In this document: positions 34,606 to 45,147 of the stretch, piece by piece
Numbering within the stretch: the first letter of the stretch is position 1
Layout: every line of letters starts with the position of its first letter
Origin: Eretmocerus hayati
Taxonomy: Eukaryota > Arthropoda > Insecta > Hymenoptera > Aphelinidae
Direction of reading: 5' to 3'
Length of the DNA stretch: 64,000 nucleotides
Assembly (NCBI GenBank): GCA_029851415.1
Contig: CM056744.1
Span: 9,617,268 to 9,681,267, forward strand
Notes under the pieces: model-generated
What the model saw: the letters and a program-made list of their open reading frames with translations, nothing else
Database searches by the model: none
What the model was told of the DNA's origin: nothing
Made by a program: the position numbers and the translations under genes

Positions 34606-36218
34606 TCACTCGAAAAGCAAAACCAAACTTCCCTCCCTCGAATCGAAAAATACTATTTCACCATTTGGGAGGCTGCTTTCGTGGGAAAATTCTCAATGGT
34701 TTGGTTGGATTTTATCACTAGTGCTGAAATGCAGTAATTGTTCTGAAGTTTGGTTCGACAAAGGCAAGGAGAAGTAGCTGGTGAATTCATATATAATATT
34801 ATTATCTTCACAGTAAAAATGGTCGATTCCGCAAGGAGCCATCCTGAAAAAAGGGAATAAGTCTTGTTGAGAGTCTAGTTGAGCGTCTTGCAGAAATCTT
34901 AGATATCGCCCTCATCGAGACTATTCCAAGATCACCAAAGATTTCAAAATCTTTGAAAAAATCTTGCAGAAAGCCTCAAAGAGAATATTGGTTATGTCTG
35001 GAGATCTCCAGCAAGCTGTGGTCAAGACGCGGGAGTCATGAATTTAGTCCCATGTACATGAATATTCAACATTCAACTCAGCATATCATAACACCCGGCC
35101 ATTCACCCTCTGCATAATTTTTTGGAAAGCACTCATGCTTCGGCATCAGCCATGACTTGCCAAAGTATACTGCGTATGAATGCGCTCTGCGGAAAATCGA
35201 ATCTTTGTATCGCAACAGATATAATTAAGTACGCCAAAAAAACAGGGAAATCATCTGAGTGAATTTTTTTTACTGGAAACTGGCGAGTCAAATGAGTGAG
35301 GGACAGTACCTAATATGATTCGTTGAATGAGAATTCGATGGAGTCGGTCCGTGGTTTGTTTCCAAGTGCGTTTTTGAATAATATCACCATCGACATTGTG
35401 TCACGTAGACTTGATTACATTGATTGCATGAGAGATTTTTGTGAAGTTGGGAGGGAACAGCTCTCGTTCAATTGATTTAAATTCTTTCTAGAATTTGAAT
35501 GAAAATTGGAACTTTCTGGAGAATCACGACCTCGATCACGATAGTTCTCCGCCATTCGAAATAAAACTCGACGAGTGAGTAAGAAACTGATCCCCAAATT
35601 CGTAGTCTACGTGTGGAAATACAATAGAAATCATGAATCTATTCCTCATCTCGACCTCCATATACTCTTTGGAGATGCAATTCTCAGTACAAGACGTTGC
35701 TACGAAATCCCATTTTGCTAATGGTTCTTGTGCTATTTCGTTGGCGCATCAAAAACTACAACTGAATATCAAAAAACGGATTTCACTAGCATGTTCTGCG
35801 GAAATTTTTTTATGAAAATGCTTGTTGACACTCCTCTAGCCCATTCGAAGACATTTTGTCAGTTCCTGTACATTTGATACCTCGACTGGTTAACACATGC
35901 CGAACAAATACATAGAGTTGAATGGCGTTTCCACGGTTTTTGCTCGCATTTTGACCTCGAATCAGCTAGAATTTTGATCGAAAAAGATTCTGAGTCTGTG
36001 AAACATAACGAACAAAACCCCGTTGACCGTTTTTCTTGACACTTTTGGTCCACCTGCTCGACCTTCCACTCCTTCCAGCCCACCGTGCGAATCGGTTTGT
36101 ATCTTTGCTCCGTTACCGGCTGATCCAGAGCAGGATTCGACGAATTTCGTCTGGTTTTGGGTACTACATGCGTACGCGTGTTTGTGGACGCACCCTCACA
36201 GGCAGGTGAAATTTTCAT
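34606..36218. other. Probable last-intron sequence, nothing recognised
   Basis: A minus-strand frame of 169 codons (35859-36368) and a plus-strand frame ending at 36253 overlap here. The latter runs into the duplicated block, where the other copy is broken by stops, so neither is supported. Confidence 0.35.
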
Positions 36219-36800
36219 TAGAAGAGTTACAGGAAAAAGCCAACCGACTTTGACTGGAAGTTCCAGCCCGAATAGGACTGAATAACTGTCGTCAAAAATG
36301 AACGATAAACTTAGCGTGAGTTTTGAGAGAAATACCTTGTAATTTATGGAACTCTTCGTTGCATTCAATGGTGCTCTAGAATTTTCAATGGAAAATTCGA
36401 GTTATACAAGCTTTAGAAGAAGACATTTGCAAATCTGATGTTTACGTGACTTCGAACAACAATGCAAAATACTTAGGAAAGTAGTTTCAAATCACACCAA
36501 ATTATGTCCGAATAACATATTCCTGCCAATATATCATTTCTTGTTGCGATCGCGAGGCTTTTGATGTCTTACATTGAAATCAGTTAATGAAAATCTCTGG
36601 TACTCAATCGCTTCGATTCGAAAGGTTAGTAAACACGGTCTACATCAAAATGCTTTTCCATCCCAGGTTGGACTGGAAAGCATCTCCAGTACAACGCTTG
36701 GACTGAGATTTCAGTGTCATGGTGGAAATCCACTCCATAACGGCTCGAATGGAGGTTTCAGTAAATCTTTGGACAGGAAATTCGACCCCAAGGAATTAAG
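36219..36800 (+). repeat. Second duplicated block, second copy
   Basis: The counterpart of 26287-27400, without the extra internal sequence of that copy. Here it directly precedes the block shared with 20577 and lies within the intron between 34080 and 37113. Confidence 0.75.
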
Positions 36801-37112
36801 CGTGGTCAAGTCCGAGCGCTGGAGTGAGCAGACCTTTCTCATATGACCGAGTTATGCACAGTGAATCAAAAAGTTGTAATACACTAATACCATGGTTTTT
36901 CGGCACATTATGCGCAAAAGTGCTTTTCCCCCTCTGGATCTCCATTTTCGAACAGTGCGTCAGAGAATAGCACGCAATACGCGGCTGCAGTATCTGAACT
37001 TATTGTATTCTCGGCATTGTAACCTCACTTGTCTCGGTCTGGGAAAATTCACTCGGACGCGAGATCCAACTTTTGCACATTTCTATTGTGATCTGATATC
37101 ATGTTTTTGCAG

Positions 37113-37188
37113 AGCCTTCCTCGGACGTGGATGGATGGAAAAATATTTAAGTCACGGCTCGATCAATGAGTTTTTAAAGCACTGGTGA
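37113..37188 (+). CDS. Last exon of the secreted-protein gene
   Basis: The acceptor GATATCATGTTTTTGCAG leads into a 76-bp segment. Its first base completes the codon split at 34080, then 24 residues (AFLGRGWMEKYLSHGSINEF and LKHW) end at TGA. AATAAA follows at 37279. A sister version at 20887-20959 keeps the acceptor, the phase and the pattern A-F-x-x-R-G-x-x-E-K-Y-L-x-x-x-S-I-x-x-F-x-K-H. Of 75 aligned bases from the first whole codon, 21 differ; ten codons change the amino acid, one turns W into stop, and three are silent. The next 145 bp of 3' flank differ at only about ten positions. That contrast suggests diversifying selection on the protein, as known for venom and immune effector families, but the sample is tiny. 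Confidence 0.65.
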
Positions 37189-37278
37189 AATGTCAGACGC
37201 ACGGTTTTTCCTTGGAGGAAGCTGAACAACGCTATGGGATTATTGTAAGGGTCTTACATGGTTTCATGTATATTTTCC

Positions 37279-37284
37279 AATAAA
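37279..37284 (+). promoter_or_regulatory. Polyadenylation signal
   Basis: AATAAA lies 90 bp after the TGA, in a stretch almost identical to that after the sister exon. Confidence 0.6.
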
Positions 37285-38093
37285 ACATCAATAGTTTGAG
37301 TTGTATCCGTTTTAGTCAAGTAATTAATTCATGTATTATCAGTCCACAGTACTTGTCAGTATTCCTTGCATTGCAATTCAAATCTCTTGGAGGAAAAGAA
37401 CCTCCGACAGTCGGGTATTTTCTCTCCAAGCTCACAGGGATTCCAGAATTCCTCTGACTAAATGCTATTCCGCTTTCAACTCGGAGATTTTTATTCATTT
37501 GTGTTTTCACAGCCTCTAATTTTCTATTCCTATGACTTTTAATCAAATATCGATACTTTTTCTCCAAAGGGAAGAAAAGGTGGAACCCGCTATATGATCG
37601 AATTATCATGAAAGTAATGGTATTGCACAAGACAAATATTTTTGAATTGCGTTGTGCGGGATATTGTGTGTAATATCCGTAATTGATACCCACTCCCTGG
37701 TTATGAGATCACCAACGTCTCAAACCCACACATTAAAGGCGGAAAAGTATTTTGTTAGAAAGATTCTGAGATCCCTGAGAACTTGGAACAAAAATAACGT
37801 GTAGTTGATAGAGGTTTTTTCCCGAGAAATTAAGAATGCGATTTTTGCTAATAGCTCATCCGCAGCCTGATGACTCACACAACGATTTTTAAATCGTTAC
37901 GCAACCCGATGATGTTTTGAAATTTCCCTTCTGAGAGCCGATTTCCGTTTCCAACTAGAATTTCGGTTGACCACAGCGATTCAAACTTTGCTAGAATTCC
38001 TACTGGATGTGCTTGTAATTTCCTCGAGAGCATTCTAATATCTATCGCGAGATCGGATAAATTTTACTGATGGCGACTCGAAAAATTAGCTTA

Positions 38094-39122
38094 TTTTCAC
38101 TATCTTGCGTTTGAACGAGGAAAGTCGCCTCAAACTCCCGAGGAATGAGATCTTGTGATGGAGCGAAAGTCTTGGAAATGTTTAGAAAATTATGAAAAAC
38201 GTGACGTTTTAATGGCCCTTTCGAAAGTGATGCGATAGAGCGCAGATTATTTTCGTCACCTAAATCGTCATATGAACGACGTTTTCTCATGTATTTTCAA
38301 CCGTAGAAACTAGAAACGAGGTCCACTTAGGCCTCAGGGGTCAAGGATCTTTGTGAATCGCGAGATACCGATACTGGCGATAAAACTAAACTTTTCCAGA
38401 GAACGCCAGAACCCATTCAAATCGCTGTGCTGCTGAGAAGAGGATTTGAATAGACCTCGATCACTCATAGAACTATGTTTCCCTACGTATTTTCAACTCC
38501 TGAACACGATCGCACTGGTTTTGTAGAACTACGGTGCGTTAAATTACAGCACTGAGTAGTTGATGGCAGATGTGTTAAAAAATGTGCATAAGGATGGGCA
38601 GTCCATGCATAAGATAGGACGAAAATCTTCCGTCGTCTTCTGCTCAATACTTGAATTTGACGCATCCAAGCTCGATGGAAACACCGGGATCGTTTTCAAG
38701 GGGACAAAATACGTAGGGAATCGTATTAGCCCATCCAGGCCCGTTCAAACATCCTTCTGAGCAACACAGCGATTCGAATGGATTTAGGTGTTGTTTGGAA
38801 AAGTGTAGTTTTATCGCTATAGGATCGGTATCTGGCGATTTAAAAAGATCCTTGACCCCTGAGGCCTAGACCTCGTTTTTGGTTTCTACGGGTGAAAATT
38901 CATAAGCAAAGGTCTCGGAAAAACGGGAAAAAGTCGTTGATATGACGACTCAGGCAAAGAAAACAGTCAGCGCTCTATCGCGTCAATTTCGGAAAGACCA
39001 TCAAAACGTCACGTTTTTCTTAATTTTCTAAAAATCTCCAAAACTTTCACTCCATCACAAGATCTCATTCCTCGGCAGTTTGGAGGCGACTTCCCTCATT
39101 CAAGTGCAAAATATTGAAAACT
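38094..39122. repeat. Inverted duplication with arms of about 350 bp
   Basis: 38094-38440 and about 38752-39122 are inverted copies (for example CAAGATCTCATTCCTCG with CGAGGAATGAGATCTTG, and CCTGAGGCCTA with TAGGCCTCAGG). The loop is about 310 bp. The corresponding region of the first copy (23600-23980) has no inverted partner, so the inversion arose in this copy only. Confidence 0.75.
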
Positions 39123-39595
39123 GTGGGAGTACTCTTTGTCGGCTCGCTACATAACACATAATACACGATCGCGGATATAAGACGTAGGAAGAAGGGCGGA
39201 AAATAAAAGCACGTATCAAAATGTGGAGATACGCCGAAGTTTCATGCAAAACAGTAGCAAAAAAAGGATCGAAAAATACGTTTATATCCATTTTTCTTAA
39301 TCCTCAAGGCTCTTCTCCGCCTGAAAAACTCGGTTTTGAACATGCATGAAAAGTTTTCCGTACTCTCTCTTCAGAAGACAGTGAAATATTACTAGCACGA
39401 AGCAATTCTCGAGAAAAGTGGATTTTCAGCCCACGCTATTAGACATGCCTAAAAATGGACTTATAAGCTTCTGAACCACGGACGAGCAGTCAAAGCGAAG
39501 GATTTCCTCGAGAGAAAGTTCAACATTATAGAATTGATAAGAAAACCTAGATTAGGTTACAATTTTCGAACTTGACTCGTCCTCATATGTTTCAA

Positions 39596-39914
39596 ATGAT
39601 ATTATATTCGTGAATCGGCATTGGAGGACTAATTTCATTGCTCTATCAATCTCAAATTTGAGATCGATTAAATGAGAAATTAACGATCGGGTTTGATCGT
39701 GGAGGTGTTAATTGATAAAAAAATTGCATATGACAGACATCGAAAGAAAAAAGTCGTCTTAATTAATTAATGAAAATTAATGAAATTAGTTTTTATTAAT
39801 TAACACCTCCACGATCAAACCCGATCGTTAATTTCTCAATTCATCGATCTCAAATTTGAGATTGACAGGGAAATGAAATTAGTCCTTCCATGCCGATTCC
39901 CGAATATAACATTA
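39596..39914. mobile_element. About 320-bp palindromic element
   Basis: AATGATATTATATTCGTGAA and its inverse (ending CGAATATAACATT) begin arms of roughly 130 bp that include CTCAAATTTGAGAT and AACGATCGGGTTTGATCGTG. AAAACCTAGATTAG occurs on both sides (from 39542 and about 39918), though the left one is 40 bp away from the arm. It is non-coding. Confidence 0.75.
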
Positions 39915-42887
39915 TTTAAAACCTAGATTAGTTCCATGAGTATACCGAATAAAACGCTAACGATGTAGGTTACATCGATTTCATCTATCATGAAGATCGT
40001 TAGGCTCATCTTTTGTATAGATATTGTCATTGATAAATATTAACACCGAGCTGAATGCATGAACGCGGGATGTTTATTCGCAGAAGTAATTTTCCCCTCG
40101 AAGCTTGTCTAGAATAAATAAAATCCACAAATGCTTTAATAAGCAATTTCCTTCTTTGCACCTGAAGCAAAGGTTGATCTTCCATCTAAGTTGACTATGA
40201 TTGTCAAAATTCCTCGAGCCCGTTCTTCCAGAATTTTATTCCGTTCATGAACTGGACTTCTACATGCTAAAAAATACGTTTATATCGGAGTAAACTATCC
40301 TTCCACTTCTGTCTCGTCAATAAAAAGTAAATCACTATGTCAGATTATTATTAGTAATTTCTTCCGAGCTGACAAGTGTCATTACTCGAGTCAATAGAGA
40401 TTGGAAACCAATAGGACGAGTGATTCCACCAGTGTGAGCTCCATTGCGTCCAACTTGTTATCTTTACTCATCGGTTATCTGATAGCTCATAATTAGTCCT
40501 CTGGATTTGCAATCCAAACTATTAGCTCACAACTCATATTCCTGAACTAAATATGTAGAGTCAACTATGAAATTAATGATTGTTACTTAGAAATCGCGAA
40601 TCCAAATTCACAATTCATCACAATCCTGAATTTCAACTGGCAAAAGTCTTTCCCACGAAGATTACCCTCCACGAGAAAGCCATCGATACAGACTCGGAAA
40701 GCGGCTGTCTCCAAAGTGCTATCCACCCTGATGTCAAGTCACGGTGATCAATTTGCTCTAAAATTCCGTAAGCCAATCTTACCGAAACCGTCCTTTTTCG
40801 CACCACCAAACAATCTAACATAAGAGAATAGATACCTCGATCGTACATAACCCCCAAATTTCTGCACTCCCAGGTGCCCATACACAACTTCCCTAACCTA
40901 CCCATTCTATCCATCTTTGGTAATATCCACATCGTACCACTATAATATAAGTACACCAGAATCTCAAACAATGCACAAGTTGGCAAGAATACCTGCTGAG
41001 CATGTCAAAGCTAGCCTATACGGTTGTGTCATCCTTCAAGCGTAGAGTCATCAAAACCCCATAAGCCCACCGGCTGACCTAACCTCTCTTCCCGACAAAC
41101 TTTTATGTATAATACCCCAATTCGCTCAAGAGTGTCCCTTTTACAATATCACCCAGCAGTGGCTAAATCACTTAGCGTCGATGATGCCAAAGTCCAAGCA
41201 CATACCTATGTACATGAATGAATGAGGAATCACCCCTTGGAGGGGGTCACACTGGTACAGGTTAAGAGATAGCGTTTGGCCGAGCGTGAGAATGTTTCCA
41301 ACGCATCTGGACGTAAGCCATACATATATATATATATATATATGTATGCGACCTGAGATTTTGCGAGTGTAAAGTCTCATGCAAGGCGAGGGGTGGCAAC
41401 CCCCATAACCTCCACCCCTCGTACATGCTTTTGGGTCTGTAGAAACCGTTTGGAGGTGTGATAGGATCCAACTTGTTGCTTACCGGCTACTTTCTAGGAT
41501 ATGAGTATGTGTGTATGTGTATATTGGGGAGAGGGGGGGGAGGTTAGTGTTATATGGAGTTTGGCAGATAAATCTGAAGCGATGAGGTGAATCGAATCCA
41601 AGCTGTGTATCGTTATGTGCAAAGCAGACATATATATATTTAAGGGGAGATATATGTAAGAGTAATGGCATTGGCATCGATGTACATCCATATCTACGGT
41701 ATTGTATGTTTCTTTGTTGCGTTTTGTATAACGAAAAGATGCTTGCGTATGAAATTTTGTATGGTATGTATGAACTGATTCGACTTGTGCACATCAAGTA
41801 TAAAAATAAGACCAAGCCGGTTTGTAACAAAAGTTTCAGCCCATGTGGTGCGGCTTATTTTACGTAGTTATCGCGGGAGGCTAAAGCAGAAACATATTTG
41901 TTGTGCTGGTTGAGGAAATTATTATGTACTTTTTGGATTTGAAGGAGATATGTGAGCTTTTAGAATTAATTGGAATATGTGGATACGGAGATGAAGCGTG
42001 AACGAAGTGTGGGCTTCTATGTGAGAGAGGTTATGTGCGATGAAAATGAGGTTAGGTTAGGTGGGAGTGGGAGTGGACCGAAACGAAGTTGATTTCCGTA
42101 TGGGTGGTATAGATCAACTCAACTTTGTAAGAATAGATGAAAATTCAATGGTAATTTCAGAGAATTTGGTGTCTAGAAGTGAATTACCTAATCTGTTTGA
42201 GGATGGGATATTGTATTATGGAGTATGGTATATGGAGTAGATCCTCCACAATTTGATGACTTGACCTCTCCGGAGGATTATACTGTGGGCGAGACTGTGG
42301 GTTTGTATGACGAGGGATGTGATGAAGGTTCTGTTTATCAAATAGCTCATGAACATGTAAGACGCATAGTCCAAAATAGTTCAAGCCGATGGCCTCGACT
42401 GGCTAACAAAGTTTTCAAAAGAAAGATATGATATAATTGCCGAGAGAAATATGATTCAAATGTTTAGGACGATATACGTACGAGTAGGAAAGATTAGGAT
42501 TTGTTTGGCGCTTGGATAAGCTATGGTAAACTACAAATCTGTAGGAAATCTGACAATTTGTCTTGCATCACCATCGTGGCTAACGTGAAATAGAGGTGAA
42601 GTAGTCAGAAGTAGTACATTAGTAATCATTTTCATGAAAAAATGTTCACCTCGTATCCACGGAAATGTCACATTCTCTAATAAAATAATAACTAATTTAT
42701 AGAGTAAAAAAGGGAGCTTTGTTACAAAACTGCCATGAGGGTGAAACTGTTTCGCGTGACGCATGACATTTGAAAATTGCCTACCATATTGAAAGATGTT
42801 GTGATAATTCTAAAATATTCAGGTCCCCAGTAAAAATGGGTTCAAGTTGCGAATTCTTCGTATGATTTCATGTATGCTACTATTATA
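39915..42887. other. Non-coding stretch, no recognised gene
   Basis: It holds a TA tract (41324-41343), a GAGGTTAGGTTAGG string near 42049, and several minus-strand frames (the longest is 117 codons, 40633-40986) with no supporting features. Confidence 0.4.
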
Positions 42888-43799
42888 TCGACGCCTCTTA
42901 CGAAGATAAACACATCCGCTAACGCCCACGAAGAAAAACACGGTGGCCGAAGATTAGCATTTGCTTTGTTATGACCACGAAGATTAACACTTACTGTTTA
43001 CGCCACGAAGATCAACACTTACACCTCAGCGCCACGAAGATCATCTCTTACTGCTTAAGGCCACGAAGAGTAACACTTACTCCTCAAACTGCACGAAGAT
43101 TAACACATTCGCGCATTTTTTTCTCGAAGGGACGAAGACTATAAGTATTCCGTCTTAAGGCCACGAAAAGTAACACATTCTCCTTAGCGGCACGAAAATT
43201 AGCACATTCGTAGACTCCATTCTTGAAGGGACGGAGATTATAAGTACTTCGTCTTAAGCCCACGAAAAGTAACACATTCTTCTTAGCGGAACGAAGGCTA
43301 ACACAATCACTTACCGTTCATCGTCACGTCAAAGAGAATGTGTTGTTTTTCATTCCATCGAGAAGAATGTGTTAGTCTTCGTGGCCTTAAGACGAAATAC
43401 TTATTGTCTCCGTCCCTCCATGAATGAAGTCTACCGATGCATTAATTTTTGTGCCGCTAAAGAGAATGTGTTTTTTTTCGTGGCCCTAAGACGAAATACA
43501 TGGTCTTCGTCCCTTTGAACAAGAACGTGTGTAAGTGTGTTATAGTCTTCATACCGTTCAAAAGGAAGTGCTAGTTTCATGGGCCGTTGAGCAGTAAGTG
43601 TTAGTCTTCGTGGCCCTAAGGAGTAAGTGTTAGTCTTCGTGGACTTAACGAGAATGCGTTAATCTTCGTGTCCCTAAGGAGTAAGTGTTAGTTTTCGCGG
43701 ACCTGAGGAGAATCCGTTAATCTTCGTGTTCACAACGAATAAACGTTAATCTTCGTCAGTCACAAGAAAATAGGTGTTTATCTTCGTAAGAGGCGTCGA
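42888..43799. mobile_element. Foldback element built of inverted tandem repeats
   Basis: The ends TCGACGCCTCTTACGAAGAT and its inverse match over 26 bp, with TA on both sides. The left half is a run of degenerate units of the type CCACGAAGATTAACACTTAC, each about 35-40 bp. The right half holds the same units in reverse (GTAAGTGTTAGTCTTCGTGG). Inverted arms made of tandem repeats are the defining structure of foldback transposons. No transposase is present, and frames across it follow the repeat. Confidence 0.8.
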
Positions 43800-45113
43800 T
43801 ATGATCATTCTATTATACTACTATATGATCATTACAATGGATTTTCTACTCAGCAATCATATGTTCCTACAACCATGAAAATCAACATGCCTTTATCAAA
43901 TTTCCAAAGTTCAGAAAATCTGTATAAACTGTATTATTATTTCTACAAGAACCAGGAGCATCAGCAGCTTCATCCTCCCCCATAAGAGCAATTCTAATCC
44001 AATCTCCCCCGCTAACCTTCATAAATCAGGATCAAAAAAAAAATGCAATGACCCCACGGCCAGCTGCAAGCAAAGCATCACATGCTCACGTCATCATGTA
44101 AAAGACAGCAAAATCTTCTTTCTCAGCTGCTTCACCTGGATATATATAGTTCACTTTATTTTTTTACCTCGACCTTTAGCTCACACTGTGTCAGCGTGTC
44201 TCTCTAAATACGCAACCTATATGGTCAATCGTCAAGCGCCATTGATGTCTTGTAACATACATAACCTCTATATATACCCCACGTATACTTTATACAATAG
44301 ATGACAATCCGTGTATAACCTTTACCTATGCACCCACGTGGTCTGTCACATTTTTATACATATAGACAACACAAGTGGCGATTTTTGTTCTATATATATA
44401 TATATATAGAACATCTTATACGTATTCCTTTTACTTGTATATTATCGCCGGAGGCGTCAGAAAAGCTAACCAAAGACCCCCTGACATACAGATGCTCCTT
44501 ATTGTATAATGTGCATCGGCAACAGCATCAGCATCAGCAGCAGGAGGGCTGAGCGCATCACAATGGCAATTAAGCGATCATGCCCCGAAAAAGTGTCCCG
44601 TCTTATTGCAGTAAGGGATTTTTATCCTTAAGGCGGTATATGGTATGGGTCGTCTTATAGGTTATATATCGTCTGGCGCTCAGCTCAGCATAGTAGGCGC
44701 GTGCGCAAACACATTGAGCCACGTGGCATCATCATATAATACTCCCCCCATTTTGATCGTCTTGAGACGCGTCGCTTGGCCCCTTTTAGCAAAAGTCTTA
44801 TAAGCGTCGGCCTTTTCTTTGGATGCGCGCCCCTTTTTAGAGAAACTCACGCGGGGGTACGTGTCGACTCTTTTTGAATCGATATATGTATACATATACC
44901 TTATAGGGTGAAGATGCAAGGGGGAAGAATTGCGACCAAGATGTTGTATGTATTAGACCTATTGAAAGTTTATAAGATGAAGCCCGGTGTGCGCGGGCGC
45001 GATTTACTAATATGCGACGTTCTGTAGTTGATATATTATTGCGTAAAACCAGGGTGGGCTTCTTATAATACATCAGGTTTCTTGGTTAATGGTGTTATGT
45101 AAGTTTGAATTGG

Positions 45114-45147
<34 letters not shown>

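Larger units (their letters stand above)
36806..38560 (+). repeat. Duplicated block, second copy (no transposon insertion)
   Basis: It begins GTCCGAGCGCTGGAGTGAGC and continues through the last exon, the polyadenylation signal and about 1.2 kb of near-identical downstream flank. At about 37332 it runs straight from AATTAATTCAT to CAGTCCACAGTAC, where the first copy holds 1.7 kb of inserted elements plus about 115 bp of extra sequence. Confidence 0.85.

Noticed and set aside
36023..36253. Plus-strand frame rich in W and P ending in the duplicated block
   Set aside because: It looks protein-like, but the matching region at 26240-26306 contains stops in the same frame and no start or acceptor links it to other exons.
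35859..36368. 169-codon minus-strand frame, the longest in the window
   Set aside because: It overlaps the duplicated block, where the other copy is broken. It has no recognisable domain, and its length is possible by chance in 64 kb.
40633..40986. 117-codon minus-strand frame
   Set aside because: No supporting feature beyond length.
42888..43799. Regularly spaced repeats resembling a CRISPR array
   Set aside because: Units are degenerate, contiguous and inverted halfway, inside an element with terminal inverted repeats in a eukaryotic setting.
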